Source: Aeoliella mucimassa (GTDB taxonomy: Bacteria; Planctomycetota; Planctomycetia; Pirellulales; Lacipirellulaceae). From it: 64,000 bases of DNA. The DNA is taken from contig NZ_CP036278.1 of assembly GCF_007748035.1 (NCBI RefSeq), forward strand, positions 6,386,001 to 6,450,000, given 5' to 3'. Both the position numbers and the translations under genes were made by a program. Under the pieces are notes generated by a model that worked only from the letters and a program-made list of their open reading frames with translations, made no database searches and had not been told where the DNA came from. Below, piece by piece: positions 24,891 to 32,724 of this stretch; the first letter of the stretch is position 1; each line of letters begins with the position of its first letter.

Positions 24891-27269
24891 CTAGTTCTCG
24901 GTGACTTCAATGTTGTCGACGTAAGCCTCGGCGACCTTCGAGTCGCCGAACAAGCCGGGGGCTCCCTGCAGGTTCGGGGCTTTGTCGACGAACTCCAGGG
25001 TCCAGTCGCTGGGCTCGTCGGTGCCGCGTTCCCACACCTTACCCATCACGTGGGCGTGGTCTCCTTCGGGAACGACCTTGAGCTTCAGAGTATACCACTT
25101 GCCTGGTTCGAGCTTTTTGCTCAGCGTCCCTTGAGTGCGTTCGGGATGAGTGCACCAGCTGTAGAGTCGCACTTCCTGATTCGGTCCGAACAGGGCAAAC
25201 GTGTAGCAACTGTTGATCACGCCGATCGTCGGCAGCGTGGCGTTCGCTCCGTCAGCCGATTCGCTCGGGAACTCAGGCACGTCCTCTTCGGTCGCACCCT
25301 CAACGCCTGGCTTGCCGACGGTCATCTGCACGTCGGCCTGGATGGTGTAGTCGCTCATTTCTGGCGACCCCATCCACATCTGGCTACGCGTACCGAGCTT
25401 CGTGGTCGGCGCGCCTGGCTTGGTCGGCAGTTCCGTCGGCTTGGCAATGTAGTGATTGCCCTCTTTGCCTTCGCGAACCACGTAACGGATGCGGCCACCG
25501 ACCCACGTGAGCGGCACGTCGTCGGCTTGCTCGAAGTCGAACTTCCAAGGCAACTCCGGCACGATGCGAATGCGGGCGTCGCCCTTCAGTTCGCCCATGG
25601 TGCAGGTGACCAAGGCCGACTGGTGAGCGGCATCTTCCGGGGCGGTGTAAGTGCCATCGGAGGTGATCGATCCGGGGCCGGTCACCACGAACGATAGCTC
25701 ATCGGACTTCGCATCGCGAATGTATTCGCCTTGGGCGTTGTAAACACGGACGCGAACCTCTTTGGTGTCGCCGGGGGCGACAAGCGAATCGTAGGGCACC
25801 ACCTGCAGGTGAGCTGGCTGGTCGGCGATCGATGCATCTTCGCTCGACTCACTGGCGAGCGTCGCCTTGCTGTTCTTCGCCGCTTCGATGCTGGCTTCGG
25901 TGCCGATGCAGTACAGGCCGTCGGACATCGGAATGTAGATGCGGCCCTGGGCGGCAATCGGCGAACCATCGGACGATTGCCCGCTGATCCGCATCTTGTG
26001 CAGCACCTCGACGCCATCTTCGGTCGGCTTCAAGGTGTACCAACGACCGTTGTTGGTGCAGACGTAGATTTTGCCGTCGGCGTAAAGCGGAGTGCTCCGC
26101 TGCACGGTGCCGAGCGCCTTCTTGGCGATCTGCTCGCCGGTCTCGAGGTCGAACACGAACAACTTCGCGCGATCGTCGACCACGTACACTCGGTTGTCGA
26201 TAATCAGCGGCGAACTCTTGCCCGCCATGACTTCGTAGTTCTTCCAGATCTCCTGGCTGGCCGATCCGCTGGTCGCGTTGCCATCGAGCGCGACCATGGC
26301 GCCCATCGTGTTGCCAACCGTGTTTTCTTCGCTGTGGCCGGTAATCACTTTGCCATGCTTGGTAACCTGCGGGGCGACGTTCAAACCGCGGCCCGACAGT
26401 TCGTAGCTCCAGATCGGCAGCCCGGTGCCGGCTTGCATGGCCCACACCTTGCCATCGCCGGAGCCGAACACCAACGCGTCCTTGCCACCCAGGGTAGTGA
26501 GCGTCGGGGTGCTGTAGGTGGTATCGTGCGGAATGAGCGTGGTGCCCTTGAGCCAGCGAAGCTCGCCCGACTTCTTATCGAACGCCATGAAGCGGTGCGC
26601 CGGCTTGGCCAACAAACCCCACTGCGGGGTATCGCCCCAGCCGATGACGACCGCGCTGATGATAACCGTATCTTCGTAAATCAGCGGAAAGTTGGTCCGC
26701 CCGCCGTACGTACTGAGCAATCCATATTCTTCATGCAGACTGCGATCCCACTCCAGCTTGCCTGTTTCGCCATCCAGGCAGCAGAAATATCCACAAACCC
26801 CTAAAGCGTAAACTCGCCCCGTTTCGGGATCGCCGACCACGCTCGACCAACCGACGCGGGTGTCGGGTACGTCGGACAGGTAGACATTGAATTCATATTC
26901 CCACAGTTTTTTGCCGGTTGCTGCGTCGAGGCATACGACTTTCTCGCCTTCGAGATCGGTGCCAGGGTGATTTCGGGTAAGCGTATAGAGCTTGCCATTC
27001 ATCACGATCGGGGTGCTGCGACCGCCGAGATCTTCGTTTTTCCAAAGCAGGTTGCTGCCTTCGCCGCCGCGGGGGTCCCACTCTGCAGGTAAATTAGTCG
27101 CTGGCGAAGTGTGGTCTTGCACAGGACCTTGCCAGATGGGCCAATCGAGCGGATCGGTTCCGGGCGTCACGATGTTCTGACCGTAGGTCGGCGACATTGC
27201 CGCGCATAACGCGAACATCAGCACCGAGGCGCAATGAGTGAGCTGGTAACGGTTGGTAAGCCGTTGCAT
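24891..27269 (-). CDS. Large secreted PQQ-propeller protein with C-terminal Ig-like and jelly-roll-like regions
   Basis: 792 residues from the ATG at 27269. It has a signal peptide (HCASVLMFALCAAMSPTYG) followed by a PQQ-like propeller (about 30-460) with blades such as VVCLDAATGKKLWEYEF, CLDGETGKLEWDRSL and FVFDLETGEQIAKKALG. Next comes an Ig-like segment (about 490-560: LVAPGDTKEVRVRVYNAQGE). A C-terminal region of some 220 residues has DYTIQADVQMTV, GKWYTLKLKVVPEGDHAHV and AYVDNIEVTEN, resembling concanavalin-like/DUF1080-type jelly rolls. The combination suggests a periplasmic or surface binding protein. It precedes the 564-residue PQQ gene in one transcription unit. Confidence 0.82.
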   Translation of the reverse strand: MQRLTNRYQLTHCASVLMFALCAAMSPTYGQNIVTPGTDPLDWPIWQGPVQDHTSPATNLPAEWDPRGGEGSNLLWKNEDLGGRSTPIVMNGKLYTLTRNHPGTDLEGEKVVCLDAATGKKLWEYEFNVYLSDVPDTRVGWSSVVGDPETGRVYALGVCGYFCCLDGETGKLEWDRSLHEEYGLLSTYGGRTNFPLIYEDTVIISAVVIGWGDTPQWGLLAKPAHRFMAFDKKSGELRWLKGTTLIPHDTTYSTPTLTTLGGKDALVFGSGDGKVWAMQAGTGLPIWSYELSGRGLNVAPQVTKHGKVITGHSEENTVGNTMGAMVALDGNATSGSASQEIWKNYEVMAGKSSPLIIDNRVYVVDDRAKLFVFDLETGEQIAKKALGTVQRSTPLYADGKIYVCTNNGRWYTLKPTEDGVEVLHKMRISGQSSDGSPIAAQGRIYIPMSDGLYCIGTEASIEAAKNSKATLASESSEDASIADQPAHLQVVPYDSLVAPGDTKEVRVRVYNAQGEYIRDAKSDELSFVVTGPGSITSDGTYTAPEDAAHQSALVTCTMGELKGDARIRIVPELPWKFDFEQADDVPLTWVGGRIRYVVREGKEGNHYIAKPTELPTKPGAPTTKLGTRSQMWMGSPEMSDYTIQADVQMTVGKPGVEGATEEDVPEFPSESADGANATLPTIGVINSCYTFALFGPNQEVRLYSWCTHPERTQGTLSKKLEPGKWYTLKLKVVPEGDHAHVMGKVWERGTDEPSDWTLEFVDKAPNLQGAPGLFGDSKVAEAYVDNIEVTEN

Positions 27270-27902
27270 GCAATATCTCCAATTATGTGTGCGGCACCAG
27301 AAAGGTGAAGGAAGGTACGCAGGGGGATGTAGCTGGCCGTAAGTTTCGCTTACCCAAGCGGGGCGGTGAGCGAAACTCTCCAACTGCGCGGTAGTGAAGC
27401 ATAGCACAAACAGACCAAAACAACCATCAGTTTCAAGTAATTTCGGGCGGATGATCCGCACAACCGCTACAGCTTACGGGGCCCTCAAACTTTGCGCAAA
27501 AATTGACCTAAACCATTCGCCCAAAAACAGTTGCGATGATTCAAGGGTCGCCGGCAAAGGGCCCGATAGATGTGGATGTTGTCGGAAATGGCAGTCATGC
27601 TTTTGAAGACGACACCCCGCGACATGCGTCAACAAACCGGCCCAAACTGAAATCGAGTCAAGGATTGGCTCGACTGGTGTTGACGTCCCCTGTGAAGATC
27701 CCCCCACGCCATAGCTCGCCCCAAGTTGACTCCCGGTTCGAGCGGACCGGCCACCTAGGCTCTCCGCGACCCACCTTACCGAACACCGGGGGAACGGCCA
27801 TCGGAACGATGAGCGGACCTTAGGTTGCGCTGTTCCGGTCCTCGGCCGAGGATTCAACCCTAAGCAAGGCCAAGGGAGGTCTCGCATGAATAGGAGATAG
27901 AT
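27270..27902. other. Long gene-free stretch between divergent genes
   Basis: It holds the divergent control regions of the PQQ operon (minus) and the Cys-rich gene (plus). I see no convincing ORF. A perfect 14-base palindrome TCCTCGGCCGAGGA lies at 27839-27852, about 50 bases before the Cys-rich gene, and could be an operator or a leader hairpin. I recognised no known RNA. Confidence 0.5.
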
Positions 27903-28847
27903 ATGATGAAATGGAACCTGTTCGGAGCGCTCCTCGCGAGTGCCCTACTTGCGAGCCCCAGCTTTGCCGGTGGCTTGTGTGGTTGTGAGCCTAGCTGTTG
28001 TGCTGCTGACGACTGCTGCTCCAGCGACCCTTGCTGCGGCGACACCTGCTGCTCGAAGCCTTGCTTGCTCGACAAGCTCTTCGGCAAGCTGAAGGGTCAC
28101 GGTTGCTGTGATCCTTGTGGCGAACCAAGCTGCTGTGCTACCGACGATTGCTGTGGTACCGACCCCAGCTGCTGTGCTGCTGATCCTTGCTGTGGCGATC
28201 CTTGCTGCTCGAAGCCCGGTCTGCTGAACAAAGTGTTCGGTAAGATCAAGGGTCACGGTTGCTGCGATCCTTGCGGTTGCGAACCCAGCTGCTGTGCTAC
28301 CGACGATTGCTGTGGTGCTGATCCCAGCTGCTGTGCTGCTGATCCTTGCTGCAGCGATCCTTGCTGCTCGAAGCCTTGCTTGCTCGACAAGCTCTTCACC
28401 AAGATCAAGCACCGTGGTTGCTGCGATCCTTGCGGTTGCGAACCCAGCTGCTGTGCCACCGACGACTGCTGTGGTAGCGAACCTAGCTGCTGTGCTACCG
28501 ACGATTGCTGTGGTGCTGATCCTTGCTGCGGATCGACCTGCTGCTCGAAGCCTTGCTTGCTCGACAAACTGTTCGGCAAGCTCAAGAAGTCGAACTGCTG
28601 CGATTCGTGCTGCGAGCCCAGCTGCTGTGCTACTGACGATTGCTGCGAGCCGAGCTGCTGTGCCAGCGACTGCTGCGGTGGAGCCGTTACTCCCGCTCCT
28701 GCCGCCCCAGCCGAAATGGAAGCTGCTCCTCAACCAGTGGAAGCCACGGACGCCCGTTTCCGTCCAGTGCCTCCTCGCCCGATGGCCGACCCCAACGCTG
28801 CTATTGGCCGTCAGCGCGACGTCGTACGCACCAGCTTCACTCGCTAA
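27903..28847 (+). CDS. Secreted Cys-rich tandem-repeat protein
   Basis: 314 residues with a signal peptide (MMKWNLFGALLASALLASPS, continuing to FAGG). The mature chain is about four and a half repeats of roughly 50 residues. Each starts EPSCCATDDCCG, continues through DPSCCAADPCCGDPCCSK, and ends with a short amphipathic cationic helix PCLLDKLFGKLKGHG and CCDPCG. Cysteines occur mainly as CC pairs. The last repeat is truncated and followed by a Pro/Ala-rich tail with basic residues. I do not recognise the family. Metal binding, a disulphide-crosslinked envelope polymer or a membrane-active repeat peptide are all possible. A terminator follows at 28907. DNA-level repeats suggest recent internal duplication. 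Confidence 0.85.
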   Translation: MMKWNLFGALLASALLASPSFAGGLCGCEPSCCAADDCCSSDPCCGDTCCSKPCLLDKLFGKLKGHGCCDPCGEPSCCATDDCCGTDPSCCAADPCCGDPCCSKPGLLNKVFGKIKGHGCCDPCGCEPSCCATDDCCGADPSCCAADPCCSDPCCSKPCLLDKLFTKIKHRGCCDPCGCEPSCCATDDCCGSEPSCCATDDCCGADPCCGSTCCSKPCLLDKLFGKLKKSNCCDSCCEPSCCATDDCCEPSCCASDCCGGAVTPAPAAPAEMEAAPQPVEATDARFRPVPPRPMADPNAAIGRQRDVVRTSFTR

Positions 28848-28906
28848 GCAACGTTGCTGCTTAGCAGTAACCATGTGAAGTAAAAGCGTCGATTCCCCCT
28901 TCTGAG

Positions 28907-28949
28907 AACCTGCTCTTGGCAAATTGCCAGGGGCAGGTTTTCTTTTTTT
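28907..28949 (+). terminator. Rho-independent terminator after Cys-rich gene
   Basis: AACCTGC (28907-28913) pairs with GCAGGTT (28933-28939), and TGGC (28917-28920) with GCCA (28926-28929) inside. TTCTTTTTTT follows directly. Confidence 0.9.
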
Positions 28950-29130
28950 ACTAGCCGATGTTTTTCGCATTGCGATTGTTCCCTCGCCCGATATTCGGGT
29001 ATACCGCACGAATATCACTCCGCGCCGAGCGTCATGTCGGACCGCAGTGCCGCGAAACCGATTGCATCGTTCGCACGTAGTAAACGCAACTCGCATCCGT
29101 TTTTCCCTCCATTCCGCTAGTTGGTCATCC

Positions 29131-30168
29131 ATGCCTGCTCCCAACCCGTTGCTCTGGTCGGTTTGCTGCGTGCTGGCATTGCTGTCGAGCACCGCCGCGG
29201 CGGTCGAACCCACTGTCCAGCTGCCAGCGCCTCCATCCACCCAACCACCAGCGACGCTGCAGCTAACCCCGCCTGCCAACGCGAGCGACGTCCAGCCGAA
29301 CGAGGCGGCAACACCAACTCCCAAGCCGGCTCCCTCCTCAGCCAGCGACCACATCTCGGCCAGCGATCGTATGCTCGCCAATTCGCTCGCGGCCATCGTT
29401 CGCGAAGCGATTCCTCGCGAGTACGAGAAGAAGAAGGACTGGGGCAGCACCAAGCACATCACCACTGGCATCACGACCGACGAACCTCTCTACAAACTAA
29501 AACTGCACCGCAAGAAGACCGAAGTCTCGCACGGCACCTGGAAACAGTATCGCGTCAAGTTCATCGATCCCGACGAGCAACTTAGCGTCTCGGTCGAGAA
29601 CCTGCATAGCCTCGAGTCGGCCGGGCTTGGCTTGCGACTCCTGGTCGAAGCGAAGCTCGAAGGTTGGGCGCAGATGCGGCGCTACGAGCGCGGCATTCAC
29701 ATCATCACCCTCACTGCCGAAGGCGACTCGCGACTCAAGCTGGCGATCGACTGCGAAGTTCGCATGCGGGCGACCCCGCAAGGCATGGCCATCGACCCCA
29801 AGGTCACCAACGCCCAGCTCGAGCTGCAACGCTTCAACCTCACGCGCTTCGGCGAACTCCACGGCAAACTCGCCGAGGAGTTCGGCGACGGGCTCGAGTA
29901 CCTGCTGAAGGACCAGCTCGAAAACAAAAAGCTGACCGCAAAGCTGAACCGGGCGATCGACAAGAAACGCGACCGCCTGGTGCTGCTGCCATTCACCACC
30001 GCGAAACCCCAGGCCGATGATGCCAAAACGGGGGACAACACCGCGGGGGACAACACCGCGGGAGACAACACCGCGGGAGACAACATCGCGGGAGACAACA
30101 CTGCAGGGAACCACACCGCGGCCCCCTCGACCAGCAAAACCGCCGCGCAGCCATCCGCCCGCAAATAG
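29131..30168 (+). CDS. Secreted hypothetical protein with C-terminal DNTAG repeats
   Basis: 345 residues from the ATG at 29131, which gives a signal peptide (LLWSVCCVLALLSSTAAA). An upstream in-frame start at 28924 lies in the preceding terminator and is rejected. A Pro/Thr/Ala linker is followed by a domain at about 80-290 with RKKTEVSHGTWKQYRVKFID and a strand-rich core. I recognise no family. The C-terminus has six units of five residues (DNTAG and variants) encoded by 15-bp repeats at 30031-30120. The stop codon TAG lies inside the first AATAGATTCCC motif of the large intergenic repeat, so the repeat may have supplied this 3' end. Confidence 0.7.
   Translation: MPAPNPLLWSVCCVLALLSSTAAAVEPTVQLPAPPSTQPPATLQLTPPANASDVQPNEAATPTPKPAPSSASDHISASDRMLANSLAAIVREAIPREYEKKKDWGSTKHITTGITTDEPLYKLKLHRKKTEVSHGTWKQYRVKFIDPDEQLSVSVENLHSLESAGLGLRLLVEAKLEGWAQMRRYERGIHIITLTAEGDSRLKLAIDCEVRMRATPQGMAIDPKVTNAQLELQRFNLTRFGELHGKLAEEFGDGLEYLLKDQLENKKLTAKLNRAIDKKRDRLVLLPFTTAKPQADDAKTGDNTAGDNTAGDNTAGDNIAGDNTAGNHTAAPSTSKTAAQPSARK
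30031..30120 (+). repeat. In-frame 15-bp minisatellite (six units)
   Basis: Six consecutive 15-base units of the GGGGACAACACCGCG type start at 30031, 30046, 30061, 30076, 30091 and 30106, with the last diverged. They encode GDNTA repeats at the C-terminus of the secreted protein. Unit number is likely to vary between strains. Confidence 0.9.
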
Positions 30169-30412
30169 ATTCCCAACGCTGGCGAATAGATTCCCAATTT
30201 TCCCACCGATGGGAAAATTGAATCGGCACGCACTCTACAAAACCAGTGGTTTTCGACCTCGAATAGATTCCCATTTCCCAAAACGCATCGAGTGGGAATC
30301 TATTTTCTCGCTGGGAACTTATCGCAAGTCGTTTGTCAGTAGAGAGTTGCATCAACACCTCCGCGATAGGTACCCAAAATAGATTCCCATGGGTGGGAAA
30401 GTATTTTTGGTT
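30164..30412. repeat. Dispersed palindromic repeat, copy 1 (AATAGATTCCCA element)
   Basis: About 250 bases with close similarity to 42863-43160. The motif AATAGATTCCCA recurs (from 30164, 30185, 30262 and 30377). Palindromes include AATTTTCCC (30196-30204) / GGGAAAATT (30211-30219), AAAACCA-G-TGGTTTT near 30238-30252, AATAGATTCCCA (30262-30273) / TGGGAATCTATT (30293-30304), and TTCCCA / TGGGAA near 30384-30398. A conserved stretch CGCAAGTCGTTTGTCAG and GTTGCATCAACACCTCCG lies between them. There is no ORF with protein character. Confidence 0.85.
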
Positions 30413-30660
30413 GGGAGTTGGAAGTTGGGAGTTGGAAGAGTCCGTAGCGTGGGTCCAGGAGCTTCCAGCGACGCAGCCCCACGGCCGCTTTCACAACCGC
30501 GCAGCAGCGAACGCCCACGCAAGCGGCATCGCGGTCAGAGACCGCTCCTACAGCGCGCTTGCGTGGTGAATGGCCTTACTAGTTTTCATGTTCACTCGGT
30601 TACATCTTTCCATCCTCCTCCAACAACGGACCACGGACAACAAACAACGGACCACAAGAT
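30413..30660. repeat. Right half of the large dispersed repeat, copy 1
   Basis: A sequence including GAGCTTCCAGCGAC (about 30450-30475) and GCGCAGCAGCGAACGCCCAC (from about 30501) recurs downstream of the second copy, at about 43221-43235 and 43301-43325. Similarity is patchy rather than continuous. It suggests that the two loci share a unit of roughly 540-620 bases that has since diverged. Confidence 0.6.
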
Positions 30661-30705
30661 ACCTGTCCATTAGAACACCACAGGTGGCCAATTCCTAGTG
30701 AAAAC
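30661..30705. repeat. 45-base hairpin repeat, copy at end of large repeat 1
   Basis: ACCTGTCCATTAGAACACCA continues to CAGGTGGCCAATTCCTAGTG and AAAAC. The ends ACCTGT (30661-30666) and ACAGGT (30680-30685) can pair. An almost identical sequence occurs at 43441-43485 and a shortened one at 8688-8716. Confidence 0.8.
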
Positions 30706-30743
30706 TTTGGAAACTCTGAGATGCGCAAATCACTCGAAATCAC

Positions 30744-31047
30744 CCTCCGCGAGCGGAGGATCGGGCTATCAGGCCCGGGGAGGTGGGAAGTGGAAAACGC
30801 GTCTTACTGTTTCAAAGCCGACATCGGATAGCACCCAATTCACAATGAAGAGTGGTAAGGATCCAACCGGTCTCAGGCCACACAAATTCACACGAATTGT
30901 CGCTGGGTGCCACACAGGAATCCCACGCCCCGAAGGGGCAGCTACAGGCCAGCCCGGGACATCGCCCCGGGAAATGGAATCAGTAACCAACGTCAAACCG
31001 TCAGGCCCTCCCCGGGCCTGATAGCCCGACCCTCCCGCAAGCGGGTG
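30744..31047. repeat. MITE-like segment bounded by a 23-bp perfect inverted repeat
   Basis: 30761-30783 and 31007-31029 are exact reverse complements over 23 bases (TCGGGCTATCAGGCCCGGGG then AGG). Each is flanked outside by its own small hairpin, CCTCCGC-GA-GCGGAGG near 30744-30759 and CCCGC-AA-GCGGG near 31034-31045. The interior of about 220 bases has no convincing gene. The arrangement resembles a non-autonomous element or two oppositely oriented copies of a REP-like unit. Confidence 0.65.
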
Positions 31048-31088
31048 GGTGAGTGAAGACATGAGTACTACGAGATTCCCCTCGTACT

Positions 31089-31169
31089 GCCCCCATTCCC
31101 TGAAAGGGAATCGTCGCCCAGCGAAGGGTGGCGCGCCGGCGAGCTCCGCGAGCCAAAGCGCTACTCTGG
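31089..31169. repeat. 81-bp dispersed repeat, copy 1
   Basis: Nearly identical to 48328-48408 over 81 bases. It starts with GCCCCCATTCCCTGAAAGGG, which contains the hairpin ATTCCCT-GAA-AGGGAAT, and continues with a GC-rich part (GCGCGCCGGCGAGCTCCGCG). It lies just downstream of the MITE-like segment and upstream of the convergent DUF1501 gene end. Confidence 0.85.
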
Positions 31170-31267
31170 ATAGCTGTTCTCGCTGACCACCGGTTGAAGC
31201 CCGCGATATCACTCCACTACATGACGAGCCGTCGCGAAACCACTACCCCGATCCTCTGGCATACCCC

Positions 31268-32704
31268 CTACGCTACCACATCGTGGATCACGTAGCCGTG
31301 CACGTCGGTCAGGCGGCGGTCGAGGCCGTTGTAGTAGTAGGTGAGTCGCTCGTGGTCGAGCCCTAGCAGGTGCAGCACGGTCGCGTAGTAGTCCCACACG
31401 GTGGTCGGGTTCTTCACCGCCCGGCGGCCGAACTCGTCGGTGGCCCCGTAGCTTACGCCGCCGCGGACGCCGGCACCCATCATCCAGCAGGTGAACCCGT
31501 CGGGATTGTGGTCGCGGCCTTCGGTGTTCGCCTGATGCGTCGGCATGCGGCCGAACTCGGTGGTCCAGAGCACCAGCGTGTCGTCCAATAGCCCGCGTTG
31601 CTTGAGATCGGTCAGCAGCGCGGCGGTCGGCTGGTCGAAGATCGGCCCGTGCCGTTCGTAGTCGGCCTTAAGCGTCTTATGGGCGTCCCAGTTCAGCAGC
31701 CCGTCTGCGCCGGAGGCTCGCGACGCGCAAAACAGGTTCACGTAGCGAACGCCCTGCTCCAGCAAGCGCCGGGCGAGCAGGCAGTTGCGGGCGTACGACG
31801 CTTTGAGTTCGTTGGTGTCGTTGGTGCCGTACAGCGTGTGAGTAGCGGCCGACTCGCGGGCCAGGTCGCACACTTCGGGCGCGGAGAGCTGCATCCGCCC
31901 TGCGAGTTGATAGGCGGCGATGCGGGCTTCGAGGTCGGAGTTGCCGGGGTGTGCGGCCGCGTGCTTTTGGTTGAGGAAATCGAGGAACTCGCTGGTGTCG
32001 CGTTCCTCGTCGTGCGAGATCGACTCGGGAGTCTGCAGGTTGCGAATTGGCTGCTGGGCGCTGAGCATGATGCCTTGGTGCGCGGCCGGCAAGAATCCGC
32101 TCGCCCAGTTCGCCTTGCCGTTCGGTGGCTCGCCGCGGACGTCGGTAATCGCCACGTAGGCTGGCAGGTTTTCATTCTCGCTACCCAGCGCGTAACTGCA
32201 CCAAGCCCCGGCGCTGGGGAACCCTTCGGTCGGATGGCCGGTGCTCATGAACACGCAACCTGGGCCGTGGGTGTTCGACTTCGATTGCATCGAGTGAATG
32301 AACGCGATGTCGTCGACATGCTTCTGCATGTGAGGAAACAAGCTCGTGATCTGCTTGCCGGTTTCGCCGCAAGGCACGAACGCCCACGGGCTGCGCATCA
32401 GGTTGCCGTTTTTGCCCTGGAAGCTCACAAAGTTCTCTTCACCCGGCAGCGGCTGGCCGTGGTACTTTTCGAGCGCCGGCTTGTGCTCCCACAGATCCAT
32501 GTGCGACGCAGCACCTGGGCAGAAGATCTGCAGCACGCGTTTCGCGCGGGGCTGATAGTGCGGTTGCGGAAGCGTCGCTGCACCCGCTTCGAGGCAGGCG
32601 AGCTTCGCGAGCCCCACGCCGGCCAGCCCGGTGGTAACGCAGTCGAGGAAGCCGCGCCGCGAGAGGACTCGCGCGAGGAAGTCGCCGGAAGGATGGGGAC
32701 TCAT
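31268..32704 (-). CDS. DUF1501 family protein with Tat signal
   Basis: 478 residues. The N-terminus has a twin-arginine motif (SRRGFLDC, about 15-22) and a hydrophobic stretch, so it is probably exported folded. Family features are seen throughout: FCPGAASHMDLWEHKPALEK, FPHMQKHVDDIAFIHSM, GTNDTNELKASYARNCLLAR, and LVLWTTEFGRMPTHQANTEG with the following RDHNPDGF. The fold is alkaline-phosphatase/sulfatase-like. The function is unknown, but this family is massively expanded in planctomycetes. It forms a two-gene unit with the upstream DUF1549/DUF1553 gene, with a 20-base gap, an arrangement repeated many times in these genomes. Confidence 0.93.
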   Translation of the reverse strand: MSPHPSGDFLARVLSRRGFLDCVTTGLAGVGLAKLACLEAGAATLPQPHYQPRAKRVLQIFCPGAASHMDLWEHKPALEKYHGQPLPGEENFVSFQGKNGNLMRSPWAFVPCGETGKQITSLFPHMQKHVDDIAFIHSMQSKSNTHGPGCVFMSTGHPTEGFPSAGAWCSYALGSENENLPAYVAITDVRGEPPNGKANWASGFLPAAHQGIMLSAQQPIRNLQTPESISHDEERDTSEFLDFLNQKHAAAHPGNSDLEARIAAYQLAGRMQLSAPEVCDLARESAATHTLYGTNDTNELKASYARNCLLARRLLEQGVRYVNLFCASRASGADGLLNWDAHKTLKADYERHGPIFDQPTAALLTDLKQRGLLDDTLVLWTTEFGRMPTHQANTEGRDHNPDGFTCWMMGAGVRGGVSYGATDEFGRRAVKNPTTVWDYYATVLHLLGLDHERLTYYYNGLDRRLTDVHGYVIHDVVA

Positions 32705-32724
32705 AACCTGCGGTCGCCTTGGGG

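Noticed and set aside
27945-29474. 509-residue antisense frame opposite the Cys-rich gene
   Set aside because: It is a mirror of the low-complexity Cys codons (AVGSTAAGFAT repeats) and has no ribosome-binding site or domain; the plus-strand gene has a signal peptide and terminator.
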